DNA of 37,128 nucleotides from a virus. Below, piece by piece: positions 1 to 7,325 of this stretch. The notes under the pieces are model-generated. The model had not been told where the DNA came from, ran no database searches, and was given only the letters and a program-made list of their open reading frames with translations. Positions within the stretch are counted from its first letter, which is position 1. Each line of letters starts with the position of its first letter. The DNA lies in the IMG/VR virus record IMGVR_UViG_3300044712_002702, positions 1 to 37,128 of that record. One strand, written 5' to 3'. The translations under genes and the position numbers were made by a program.

Positions 1-534
1 TCACTGAGGTAATGTACTCGAAGTTTCCTTTTTAAGCGTTTCCTGGATGTCTATTTCAATATAACCAAACCAATCTCGAAGGTTCAGATAAACGAACAAC
101 CAATCAATAATAACCAGCGTCAGCATGCCTGATGCGAGAGCGGGGGCAATCAGCTTTACCGAGAACACAGGGCAAAACCCGATCGTAACCTGAGCGACCG
201 AAGTGACGAAGGAAGCGATCACGCTGACAACCAACAAGTAGCCTATATCCTTCAGACCTTGAAAATAGTCGATCTTATGCGGCCCGCAGCACTGTGCTTT
301 ATACCTGCGCTTGTACTCAGTATGCAGGTAGATGTCATCTTTCAATCTAACAAGTAGAAAGGCTTTCATAGCCAGCAGTAAGCTTCCGACTGTTAAGAAG
401 GCGGTAAAAAAAGCGAACTGAAGCCGGTCATCATAAATTTTTGCAAACTTACCGCTGTCAACCAGAAGATATAGAGCCAGCCACGTACCGATGGACACTG
501 TTATTGCGAGCAAATAAGGGAAGAATTTTTTCAT
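1..534 (-). CDS. Four-TM membrane protein, unknown function
   Basis: A 177-aa protein with four hydrophobic stretches (about residues 5-25, 40-62, 98-120 and 128-150), so probably an inner-membrane protein. The loop between TM2 and TM3 is basic and contains a Cys-Cys pair; the C-terminal tail is acidic to polar. I do not recognise a family. Its start lies 9 bases after the stop of the 299-aa gene at 544-1443, so the two are probably co-transcribed leftward and may work together. The stop codon is the first triplet of the window, so anything further downstream is not visible. Base composition is AT-richer than the phage core, as expected for an accessory gene. A membrane effector or superinfection-exclusion role would fit the position but nothing in the sequence proves it. 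Confidence 0.65.
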   Translation of the reverse strand: MKKFFPYLLAITVSIGTWLALYLLVDSGKFAKIYDDRLQFAFFTAFLTVGSLLLAMKAFLLVRLKDDIYLHTEYKRRYKAQCCGPHKIDYFQGLKDIGYLLVVSVIASFVTSVAQVTIGFCPVFSVKLIAPALASGMLTLVIIDWLFVYLNLRDWFGYIEIDIQETLKKETSSTLPQ

Positions 535-543
535 GAGAACATC

Positions 544-1443
544 TCAACCAGAGATCCAGTTGTCGCGCCTCGCTATCTCATACAGACGCGTGATTACTGG
601 GGCGTTGGTCATGCTTTGGTGAACGTGATCTGAATCAAATTCAGTTTCAAGGACAATATCATTGAAATCAAAACGGTCGAGAGTTTCTGGTTCGTCGAGT
701 AGCCGGAAAGGTCTCTCCGTAAAATCATCAGCGACTCCGGTGCCTCGTAAATCTTTTAACATATTGCCTTGGACCATTGCAACCAGATCCCTCACGATAG
801 ATACATCCCCGTGCGATGCGAATGTGAGACTGTGTTTGATAGTCTTGGCGTTCCTGGCCAAGGATCGAAACAATGGCTGGTTCGGGACATATTCATTAAA
901 TTGAAAGGTGATGTTCTTGAGGTAACTCAATTCATCCATCAGTTCTGCGAAAGTTTTTTGCCTTAGCACGATGGAACATTTCATCCGTCCACTGAATTTC
1001 CTTTTTATTGGTCCGGGAATATTATTAATATCTGCATCGGCAACTCGACACGCCTCGTTCAACAATGTTTCCCTGAGAATCTTGTACTTCCTTTTCAGGG
1101 CAAAGAAAAAGGAGTTGATAGAGGACGAACCAAAGTAGTACTGAAAATATCCTTTTCCCGATTCTGGGTTAAACAGAAAAAAATTGAAATGGGCGAGCTC
1201 TCCATTATGAATTGCTTCAGGGCTGAGTTTTACGATGCCCCTTTCTTTCACCAAACGGCTAAAGGCTTTTATATCCTTCGACGTCAATACCAGACCGCGC
1301 CACCAGCCTCGTTCTTGATCGAGGTAAATAAATCGCTTATCTATCGCTATACCAGACGTCGCAACAATGTAATCATACAGGGCAGCCATGGATATTCCTC
1401 TGCCGAGACTTATTTCAAAGGCCATCACTTTAACATCCATCAT
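544..1443 (-). CDS. Hypothetical soluble protein, 299 aa, paired with a membrane protein
   Basis: A 299-aa protein without signal peptide or membrane segment, rich in aromatic and basic residues in the first half (FFLFNP, YFQYYFG) and acidic near the C-terminus. No catalytic motif is recognisable to me. A GGGGG stretch just upstream supports initiation at one of two adjacent ATG codons (1443 or 1440). It is the first gene of a tight two-gene unit with the 4-TM protein. A soluble sensor plus membrane effector is a common layout in phage-borne defence, for example Kiwa KwaA/KwaB, but here the gene order is reversed and I cannot show homology. Function is unknown. Confidence 0.65.
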   Translation of the reverse strand: MMDVKVMAFEISLGRGISMAALYDYIVATSGIAIDKRFIYLDQERGWWRGLVLTSKDIKAFSRLVKERGIVKLSPEAIHNGELAHFNFFLFNPESGKGYFQYYFGSSSINSFFFALKRKYKILRETLLNEACRVADADINNIPGPIKRKFSGRMKCSIVLRQKTFAELMDELSYLKNITFQFNEYVPNQPLFRSLARNAKTIKHSLTFASHGDVSIVRDLVAMVQGNMLKDLRGTGVADDFTERPFRLLDEPETLDRFDFNDIVLETEFDSDHVHQSMTNAPVITRLYEIARRDNWISG

Positions 1444-1499
1444 CGCCCCCTTTTATTTATTTCGTTAAGCCTCCCCTGTGCGTTTCAGCATATATATCG

Positions 1500-1766
1500 T
1501 CAACAATGACCGCGGCCATCGAAATAGGGATTATCCTTCCGGTCCCCTGCGTGTTCCGTTGCAAAAGCATTTTCGAGGCTAAGTTTCAGATTGGAAAACA
1601 CGTTCGGAGACCGGACCAATTTCTCAATTTCTTTACCAACTGAGCTGGAAACCCCATAAACAGGAATGATTTCTTCGGATAATTTTAATAGTTTGAGGCT
1701 CATCTGATTGATTATTATTGAGGTCTTATAATGATCATCCAGTGTGAAGCTCTTCTTCTTTGGCAT
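1500..1766 (-). CDS. Small hypothetical protein, 88 aa
   Basis: A short protein with a basic N-terminus (MPKKKSF) and mostly helical-looking sequence. It is preceded by a clear ribosome site (AAAGGAGGG, about 8 bases before ATG), which makes it credible as a gene despite its size. The last residues are Gly-Arg-Gly-His-Cys. No family is recognised. It sits between the 299-aa gene downstream and a 157-base gap upstream in the leftward accessory arm, in the same orientation as its neighbours. The basic start could bind nucleic acid, which is only a guess. Confidence 0.55.
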   Translation of the reverse strand: MPKKKSFTLDDHYKTSIIINQMSLKLLKLSEEIIPVYGVSSSVGKEIEKLVRSPNVFSNLKLSLENAFATEHAGDRKDNPYFDGRGHC

Positions 1767-1923
1767 ATCAATACCCTCCTTTCGGTTATATCTCCATCTC
1801 CCTCTCCCTCCCGTACCAGTTCACCGTAAAGCAAGTGCGGCAATCCAGAGGCAATGATTGTGTGCCTCCGGTCGCGAACAGCCTCCCTGAATTGTGCTTC
1901 TCGCGCCTGTAGAGTCTTTGCGA

Positions 1924-2253
1924 CTATTTAGTTATTTTTTTAGCCAAAGCGTGCATCCTGTTCTTGATTGCGCCGATCTGTCTTGAATAAGATTTAATTT
2001 CACACTTATTCCGCCAGATCTCGATACACGCAGGGCAACCTTTCGTAGATAATCTTTCGCTAAAGACCTTTTCAGGAACATGATGCCTTTCAGAAAAAAT
2101 GAGCTCATCACTTAGAGTGCCAATGCAAGATTCTGATTCAGGGTTGCTTCTTACTATTTCACAAAACAATCCGCTATTTATCTTTTTTAACCTAATCCTT
2201 TTTGTGGTCAATTCATGGAAACGAATTATCAATTCCTCCGCATCCATCAGCAT
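1924..2253 (-). CDS. Small Cys-containing hypothetical protein, 109 aa
   Basis: A 109-aa protein with helical ends and a central Cys cluster (CPAC about residues 73-76, another Cys some nine residues on), which could hold a metal ion, although a fourth ligand is not obvious. The C-terminus is strongly basic (KNRMHALAKKITK). ATG at 2253 and ATG at 2247 are both possible starts; an AGAAAGAG stretch favours the first. The coding sequence is AT-rich and lies in the leftward accessory arm, separated by gaps of 157 and 88 bases from its neighbours. No family is recognised. Confidence 0.55.
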   Translation of the reverse strand: MLMDAEELIIRFHELTTKRIRLKKINSGLFCEIVRSNPESESCIGTLSDELIFSERHHVPEKVFSERLSTKGCPACIEIWRNKCEIKSYSRQIGAIKNRMHALAKKITK

Positions 2254-2341
2254 TGCTCTTTCTTTTTTGTCCCTGGATCGCTGAATCGAAGCTGCGCTTT
2301 CAGCGCCTCTATTGCCCCCATCATTCTACTATCTTCCTGCC

Positions 2342-3007
2342 TCATCGACTCGTGGCGTCTCCCGGAAACGTAAACTGAAGAATTCGCTCACCAGGAAATA
2401 TCTTCATTAATTGGTCAACCAATTTTCCATGAACTTTCTTCAGCCCTTCCATTCCTTCATCCGTATGTTCGATGATGGCAGTGGTTAACGTTTTTAGCCC
2501 CCCGACTATAGCTGCACCGAGAGCCTCCTCGATCTGAGGAGCAAGAACGTAATCACCACGCTGCAGTTTAAGGGTCGCAACTTGTGACTGAAGTCTATCG
2601 CGATGGAGAATAGACCTTTCATTTACCGCTTTTATAGCTTCAAAGAATCGTTGTTCCTCCAACAAAAGCTCGCCGAGGAGGTTGGGATTTTCAGAATTGA
2701 GGAGAAACTGTAAAGCTGCAACGTCGAATCTAAGATCGTCATGAGTCCGCGGTAGAGAAGCCGGCATGTTCATCCAACCTCCAGGATCGTATCTATAGGG
2801 TTCGATGAGTTGGTTTTTAAAGGAATATAATATATTATACTGCTGGGATATTAAGAAAATGGCCCGAGTACCAGCGGCCAAATCCTTTTTCCTTTCATCA
2901 TCCTCTTTCTTGCGCCTTTCCAAAAGGAATGCTGCGCTCGTACCTGCAAATGCAGATAGCACGGTAGTAGAAATGTAGAGCATTAAAGAGGACCAGTCAG
3001 TCGGCAT
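2342..3007 (-). CDS. Membrane-anchored hypothetical protein, 221 aa
   Basis: One N-terminal hydrophobic segment (about residues 8-28) is followed directly by a charged stretch (LLERRKKEDDERKKD). The rest is a largely helical domain of about 190 residues, probably cytoplasmic, with Leu/Glu-rich probable coiled-coil stretches. This is the form of an anchored cytoplasmic protein rather than an exported one. It starts one base after the stop of the 94-aa Cys-rich gene upstream, so the two are likely translated together. No enzymatic motif is visible and I do not recognise a family. Low GC and its place beside the methyltransferase gene suggest accessory cargo. Confidence 0.6.
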   Translation of the reverse strand: MPTDWSSLMLYISTTVLSAFAGTSAAFLLERRKKEDDERKKDLAAGTRAIFLISQQYNILYSFKNQLIEPYRYDPGGWMNMPASLPRTHDDLRFDVAALQFLLNSENPNLLGELLLEEQRFFEAIKAVNERSILHRDRLQSQVATLKLQRGDYVLAPQIEEALGAAIVGGLKTLTTAIIEHTDEGMEGLKKVHGKLVDQLMKIFPGERILQFTFPGDATSR

Positions 3008-3008
3008 T

Positions 3009-3293
3009 TTATCGTCTTTTCTTACTGGATGGTGACCAATGATTCAATTCGGCAGTAGGTCCGGTTATTACATATATTCTGGCAAATCCATGAGCACGGC
3101 AAATCCGTGTTTGACGATAAGCATCACAACAGTCGATGCGATCCCAGTCACCATTCTCGCGAATTGATAACTGACAGCCTTGGGGGCATTTGTTGACTTG
3201 AAATTGATCTGGTACCCAATAAGATGCCTCAACGTCTTTATACAACCCGCTCTCTTTCCATTTATCCTCAAGATCTTTTAATAGTTCTGTCAT
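3009..3293 (-). CDS. Cys-rich small hypothetical protein, 94 aa
   Basis: A 94-aa protein with a CPQGC motif and, about 20 residues later, a CC...C group, so a zinc-binding fold is plausible. The C-terminus is basic (SSKKRR). The reading frame can be extended to a GTG at 3302, but AAAGGTGA then overlaps that codon; the ATG at 3293 has better spacing and was chosen. It lies directly downstream of the methyltransferase gene (27 bases) and one base before the anchored 221-aa gene, so the three probably form one leftward unit. No family is recognised. Confidence 0.5.
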   Translation of the reverse strand: MTELLKDLEDKWKESGLYKDVEASYWVPDQFQVNKCPQGCQLSIRENGDWDRIDCCDAYRQTRICRAHGFARIYVITGPTAELNHWSPSSKKRR

Positions 3294-3320
3294 ATAACTC
3301 ACCTTTGTTTGAGCTTTTAA

Positions 3321-4946
3321 TCACACGAGAAATTCCTGCTGCTCCCCTTTCTTGTCTGTCACCTTCGGCGCCTTCTTGAACGTCGCCCCTACTTGCCGGA
3401 TAGGGGGCATTTCGATCTTCCTTCCGTCCAGAAGTTCAGCCACCGTGTAAAGCTGAACCTTCGGATACTTTTGCCCCCATAATGCTGACTCATAGAAACC
3501 CGCAGTAGCCGCTTCCGTTTTCATCTGTGCAGTGGGCTTTTGCATGGAGATGAGAACACCAATCGCCGCTTTTTCCCGCTCCAGGACGCCTTCCAGATCT
3601 CGGACATGGCCAGAGCCGGTCTTCCCTGCCTTCACCGAAAGGATCACGCTTTCGAAGCTCCCCGGCTTGTCCCCCTGGAAGATAATCCGTCCGTCAATGC
3701 CCTTGTCCGCCCCCTTTTTTTGCTCAACAGGTCGCGCCCCCACGAGGCCAAGCGCCCACCACTGGAATTGATACGGATCAGATGCAGCCAGCCGTTCGGC
3801 GTCAGGCACGCTCACAGGCTCTCCGATGACCTGATAGGTAGCGCTATCACCGAAGGCGTCCTTCAGCCTATGCTTAATGAGATTGATCGCCAGGTGTGTG
3901 ATGTCGATGCCGATCCATGGCCGGCCCAGTTTCTGGGCGGCGGAGATGGTCGTCCCACAGCCGCAGAACGGGTCGAGAACCACGTTTCCCGGGCCGCTGC
4001 TCGCTTCGATGATGCGTTCAAGCAGCGCGAGGGGCTTCTGGGTGGGGTAGCCCAGGCGTTCCTGAGCCTGAGAGTTGATAGGAGGGATGTCTGTCCACAC
4101 GTTACCCACGAGAACGCCGGGCATCTCGTCCAGGTACCGCTTCAGCCGGGGGCGTTTCGAGGTTGAATCGGGGTACCAGATGCGGCCTTCGGCGTCCAGC
4201 CTCGCCATCGTCTCCTTGGAATAGCGCCAGCCGAATGCCGGAGGCTGATGACCTTTCCATTCATAGGTCATGTTCGGTCTGGGTTGAGGACTTGTCATGT
4301 TGTCGAGCTGGTAGAACCGGCCGTCGGCGTCCTGGTAGCGGTACTTGTCCCGGACATACTCATCGGAATGGGGTGCGTGGCAGGGGCGCCACACCAACTC
4401 GTCCGTCTTGCCGTAGTACAGGAGCGTGTCAGTCACTGGGCTCCAACGTTTGGCGTCGCTGTGGGTGTTCGTCCTCTGCCAAGTGATGTCTGAACGGAAA
4501 TTCTCCGGCCCGAATACAGCGTCCATGAGCATCTTCAGGTAATGGCTTGCTGTTGGATCACAATGAAGGTAAATGCTTGCACTCGACCTCATCACTCGCC
4601 TAAGTTCTACCAGGCGTGGGGCCATCATCACGAGGTAGGCCAGCATGTCGCACTCGCCCAGGAAGGTCCTGAATGCCTGAAGGCAATCGGAGACCTTCCC
4701 TCCCGCCGTCACAATCTCTGCAAAGATGGATTCGCTTTCCTGGTTCCATGTCCAGGTGTCTGTGAAGGCATGAATTTGACTTGCGGCTTTGCTTCCGTCT
4801 TTTTCCGCGAATAGGACGTTGTAATTTGTATTGGAGTTGAATGGTGGATCCAGGTAAACGAGGTCAACCGTTTCATCCTTCACGTACCGCCGGAGAATGT
4901 CCAGGTTGTCCCCGTAGTAAAGTAGGTTTTTTGAGCCTTCCGTCAT
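3321..4946 (-). CDS. Beta-class adenine DNA methyltransferase with C-terminal PD-(D/E)xK-like domain
   Basis: Residues 1-360 form an AdoMet-dependent DNA methyltransferase of the N4-cytosine/N6-adenine family. The catalytic motif IV is DPPF at residues 33-36 and the AdoMet-binding motif I is DPFCGCGTT at 325-333, so the order IV-(recognition region)-I is that of the beta class; DPPF favours N6-adenine. Residues of about 390-500 look like an Mrr-type nuclease fold: GADKGIDG (Asp418) followed by ILSVKAG (Lys439). The usual Glu or Gln two residues before the Lys is a Ser here, so cleavage activity is uncertain. It could be a one-polypeptide restriction-modification enzyme, or a methylase with an inactive DNA-binding module. 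It heads the leftward accessory group, downstream of the repressor unit; GAGG lies about 11 bases before ATG. Confidence 0.9.
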   Translation of the reverse strand: MTEGSKNLLYYGDNLDILRRYVKDETVDLVYLDPPFNSNTNYNVLFAEKDGSKAASQIHAFTDTWTWNQESESIFAEIVTAGGKVSDCLQAFRTFLGECDMLAYLVMMAPRLVELRRVMRSSASIYLHCDPTASHYLKMLMDAVFGPENFRSDITWQRTNTHSDAKRWSPVTDTLLYYGKTDELVWRPCHAPHSDEYVRDKYRYQDADGRFYQLDNMTSPQPRPNMTYEWKGHQPPAFGWRYSKETMARLDAEGRIWYPDSTSKRPRLKRYLDEMPGVLVGNVWTDIPPINSQAQERLGYPTQKPLALLERIIEASSGPGNVVLDPFCGCGTTISAAQKLGRPWIGIDITHLAINLIKHRLKDAFGDSATYQVIGEPVSVPDAERLAASDPYQFQWWALGLVGARPVEQKKGADKGIDGRIIFQGDKPGSFESVILSVKAGKTGSGHVRDLEGVLEREKAAIGVLISMQKPTAQMKTEAATAGFYESALWGQKYPKVQLYTVAELLDGRKIEMPPIRQVGATFKKAPKVTDKKGEQQEFLV

Positions 4947-5036
4947 TCTGTAATATTCCTCAAAGCTGTATCATTCCCGGAGCCCTCCTTGATTGATTAA
5001 CCTCCTCGTTTGTCGTTCTTCTTTAACGGTAAGAGG

Positions 5037-5462
5037 TTAAACGGAGACGACGGTTGATCCGCAGTATCGGCATTTAATTGCATCGGCCTTGATATCCTCG
5101 GCACAAAACGGGCACTTCTTAATGCCGCGGCCGGTGGCCGCCAATGCCGGTGCCACACCACTGATGCCGACGAGGGCGTTCTTGCCCAACACTCCGCAGT
5201 TGGGACACTTATACTTCCCCCATCCCCAGGCGATAAAGATCAAGCCTGGGATGAAGAAGAATAGAAGGAGCAAAAGAGCTATGAATTGAGCCGCCCCATA
5301 ATTACCGAGCCATGTTTTCATGGGGCCGGTAAAACCACACGCCACACAACGGCGTTGCGGTATGTTTCCCGCGATCTTCTTTTGCTTTTTGACGAGAAAA
5401 AAAATCCCGGCGATAAGTAGAATAACAACAACATATGCTCCAATATCTGCTGCATTATTCAT
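5037..5462 (-). CDS. Membrane protein with three zinc-ribbon knuckle sets
   Basis: A 141-aa protein with two hydrophobic segments (about residues 8-24 and 58-80) and eight Cys in CxxC pairs: C39/C42, C86/C89, C117/C120 and C131/C134. The last two pairs (CPFCAEDIK...CRYCGS) match the common bacterial zinc-ribbon module. The open frame extends upstream to 5570, but that part overlaps the repressor gene in another frame. GAGAGGTGACGATATG fixes the start at 5462, and this ribosome site overlaps the last codons of the repressor. It should therefore be expressed in the lysogen together with the repressor. Its role is unknown; a membrane-bound prophage product made in lysogens could act in exclusion or sensing. 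Confidence 0.75.
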   Translation of the reverse strand: MNNAADIGAYVVVILLIAGIFFLVKKQKKIAGNIPQRRCVACGFTGPMKTWLGNYGAAQFIALLLLLFFFIPGLIFIAWGWGKYKCPNCGVLGKNALVGISGVAPALAATGRGIKKCPFCAEDIKADAIKCRYCGSTVVSV

Positions 5463-5466
5463 ATCG

Positions 5467-6153
5467 TCACCTCTCCAATTCTCGGGCGTACCAGATGACT
5501 TTTCCGTTGACCAGGACCTTATCCTTTTCGAGCTCGAACGCGGGATACTGCTTATTATCGCTGATGACAAGGAGCTTGTCGGGGAACGCGGGCTGAACGC
5601 GCTTGATCATGATCTCGTCCTCGATTGCGATCGCGTAGATCCCTCCCTGGGGAGCGATGGCATTTCGGCCGTGGTCGACCAGGACGAGATCCCCGGCAAC
5701 GAGTGTCGGCTCCATGCTGTCGCCTTCGACCTTGATCAGAGACATCCTATCCGGCTTCCCCCCTTTTCTTTTTATCCAATCCTTCCGGAACGCCGCCAGA
5801 ACATCAACCGATTCGTCCGGCACAACGCCGCCGCCGGCGCTGATTTTGCCGTTGACCTGGCGGATGAGGACGAAGTCATCGGACGGAAAGTCGGGCTGCA
5901 CCGGACCATACTTGGTCCCGGGTGATTCGACCGACGTTCCTTCCTTCTTCATTGGGCCTTCGCCGGTCAATATCCATTCGGACCTATATGGATAATTAGT
6001 ATCTATCTTTATCGCGACCTCATGGGTAACTTTTATCTTTCCAGCCTCAATATCCTTGACCTTATACCACTTAAATCCCAGAGGTGTGCCGAACTCTTCT
6101 TGAGTTAAATCAAGTGATTCACGAATATACTTTACGCGCGCGCCTGGCTTCAT
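5467..6153 (-). CDS. Phage repressor, HTH plus S24/LexA-like peptidase
   Basis: A 228-aa protein with a Cro/CI-type helix-turn-helix at residues about 5-45 and an S24 autopeptidase domain at about 95-225. The catalytic Ser146 lies in VEGDSMEPT and Lys184 in EIMIKRV. An Ala-Gly pair (A106-G107, in KISAGGG) sits where LexA/CI proteins are cut, so RecA-dependent induction by DNA damage is expected. That differs from the Mu c repressor, which is not of this type. It is transcribed away from the Cro-like gene, with the shared operator region at 6154-6220, and is followed in the same unit by the zinc-ribbon membrane gene. It is the likely master regulator of lysogeny. Confidence 0.93.
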   Translation of the reverse strand: MKPGARVKYIRESLDLTQEEFGTPLGFKWYKVKDIEAGKIKVTHEVAIKIDTNYPYRSEWILTGEGPMKKEGTSVESPGTKYGPVQPDFPSDDFVLIRQVNGKISAGGGVVPDESVDVLAAFRKDWIKRKGGKPDRMSLIKVEGDSMEPTLVAGDLVLVDHGRNAIAPQGGIYAIAIEDEIMIKRVQPAFPDKLLVISDNKQYPAFELEKDKVLVNGKVIWYARELER

Positions 6154-6220
6154 AATAATTCTTGCCGATAGATAAAAATACTCTTGACAAATAGATAATA
6201 ATGATCTATTTCTCTATCCC
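6154..6220. promoter_or_regulatory. Divergent repressor/Cro operator-promoter region
   Basis: The 67 bases between the repressor and the Cro-like gene hold a rightward -35 TTGACA at 6184-6189. A perfect 8-bp inverted repeat follows: AAATAGAT at 6189-6196 and ATCTATTT at 6204-6211, with a 7-base spacer. It lies between the -35 and the expected -10 (around 6206-6212), the usual place for a repressor operator. A second copy of ATAGATAA (6168-6175) repeats the left arm (6191-6198) 23 bases away on the same face. A -10 at this position would start the transcript almost at the ATG at 6221, so the Cro mRNA may be nearly leaderless. No strong ribosome site is seen there. Confidence 0.75.
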
Positions 6221-6466
6221 ATGAACGCCATGAAAATAACAAAGCAAGTCAAAAAAAAGGGCCGCTACGTCAGCGGGCTGCTCATCCAGCACGGCATCAA
6301 TCAGGCCGAATTAGCCGAGAAGATCGGCGCTACCCAGTCCTTCATTTCACAGATCATCAACGGCCGGAGAACCGGCGCAAAGGCGAAAGGCAAACTGGCT
6401 CGACAGGTCATTGCTGAATCCCTCGGCATGAAGGTCGAGGATCTCTGGCCGAAAAAGGCCGCGTAA
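6221..6466 (+). CDS. Cro/Ner-like HTH regulator
   Basis: An 81-aa XRE/Cro-type DNA-binding protein: the helix-turn-helix spans about residues 27-50 (QAELAEKIGATQSFISQIIN), followed by GRRTG and a basic stretch. It is the first rightward gene, opposite the S24 repressor, the position of ner in Mu and cro in lambda. It is expected to bind the shared operator and turn repressor (and later early) transcription down. ATG at 6221 and ATG at 6230 are both possible starts. There is no good Shine-Dalgarno sequence, in contrast to nearly every other phage gene here, which agrees with a leaderless or near-leaderless transcript. Confidence 0.85.
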   Translation: MNAMKITKQVKKKGRYVSGLLIQHGINQAELAEKIGATQSFISQIINGRRTGAKAKGKLARQVIAESLGMKVEDLWPKKAA

Positions 6467-6511
6467 TTTCAAAAGTGAATTTGAATTTTGCACAAATGGA
6501 AGAGGATTGCA

Positions 6512-7000
6512 ATGTCAAAAATACGCAAACAGATTGACGAAAAACAGATCAGCCTCTTCGCTTACCTCGAACCGGAAGCCCCGCCGGCGCCGGGCAGCAT
6601 GAACATCAGCATCCTACTCCGCCACGCCGTTTCAATCGCCATCAAGAATTCAGGAAAAGACCGAATCGATATCTGCGCGGAGATCTTCAAGCTCAGCGGC
6701 ATCGAGGTGCCCAAAAGCACCCTCGACGGATGGTCGGCAGAGAGCCGCGATCTGTCAAACGAGGGCATCGATTTTAACGGCAACAGGCGGTGGGGGATGT
6801 CCGGCGATGTCCTGCCGGCCTTTTGCGCGGTAACCGGCGACTGGGAGACGCTCTTCATCCTGGTGGACGCCTGTAATTACAAGGCCCTCAAGGGAAAGGA
6901 CGTCGTCCGGGCGCGGATCGGCCTGCTGAAGGAAGAAATTACGAAGAAGACCCAGGAGCTCAAAAACCTGGAAAAGGCCCTGGTTAGGGCAACGGAATAA
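6512..7000 (+). CDS. Early phage protein, probable HTH-type regulator, 162 aa
   Basis: A 162-aa protein. Residues about 25-75 (RHAVSIAIKNSGKDRIDICAE and the following SKSTLDGW-like segment) resemble the N-terminal DNA-binding pattern I know from conserved early genes of Mu-like phages, and the C-terminal 40 residues look like a coiled coil. The frame can be opened to a TTG at 6488, but AGAGG six bases before ATG at 6512 supports the shorter form. It lies between the Cro-like gene and a winged-helix gene, so a control role is likely. I cannot name its target. Confidence 0.65.
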   Translation: MSKIRKQIDEKQISLFAYLEPEAPPAPGSMNISILLRHAVSIAIKNSGKDRIDICAEIFKLSGIEVPKSTLDGWSAESRDLSNEGIDFNGNRRWGMSGDVLPAFCAVTGDWETLFILVDACNYKALKGKDVVRARIGLLKEEITKKTQELKNLEKALVRATE

Positions 7001-7013
7001 ACGGGAGGTGACC

Positions 7014-7325
7014 ATGGCGGCAACGAGTTGCAGAAAGATCGAGGTTTTGATGACCGCGGACCGGATCCTGGGGGTCCTTCAGGATGCGAAGGCGCCCTTG
7101 AGCGTTGCGGAGCTGGCACGCTTGACGGGATTCTCCGTAGACGTGGTCTTCAGGCAGGTGGGGACGATGGAAGATCTGCGGTGGGTGGAGCGGATCAGCG
7201 AAGGGTACGTCCTGGGACTGCGGCTGGCTGTCATGTTGGCCAAATGCAGGGCACTGGCGGAGGAAAAGATCAAACGGGCGCAACGGGATTTATCAGAACT
7301 GACGGGAGGCAACGATGACAACTGA
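7014..7325 (+). CDS. Winged-helix protein, IclR-N-like, 103 aa
   Basis: A 103-aa protein whose residues about 12-65 read as an IclR-type winged helix: ILGVLQDAKAPLSVAELARL, then TGFSVDVVFRQVGTMEDLRWV. It lacks the effector-binding domain of full IclR proteins, so it is probably a stand-alone DNA binder. GGGAGGTG at 7003-7010 points to ATG at 7014 rather than the in-frame GTG at 7008. Its end overlaps the start of the coiled-coil gene by 11 bases, showing it is part of the early operon. Likely an early regulator or a replication accessory protein. Confidence 0.7.
   Translation: MAATSCRKIEVLMTADRILGVLQDAKAPLSVAELARLTGFSVDVVFRQVGTMEDLRWVERISEGYVLGLRLAVMLAKCRALAEEKIKRAQRDLSELTGGNDDN

Noticed and set aside
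1-1443. Identification of the pair as Kiwa (KwaA/KwaB)
   Set aside because: Only size and the 4-TM plus soluble layout agree. Gene order is the reverse and I cannot show sequence similarity, so it is given only as a possible comparison.
4997-5040. TTAACCTC ... GAGGTTAA inverted repeat as terminator of the repressor unit
   Set aside because: The arms are 8 bases with a 28-base loop and no T tract on the minus strand, too weak to call.
6488-6511. TTG at 6488 as start of the 162-aa early gene
   Set aside because: ATG at 6512 has AGAGG at good distance; the TTG has no ribosome site and would add eight residues with no pattern.
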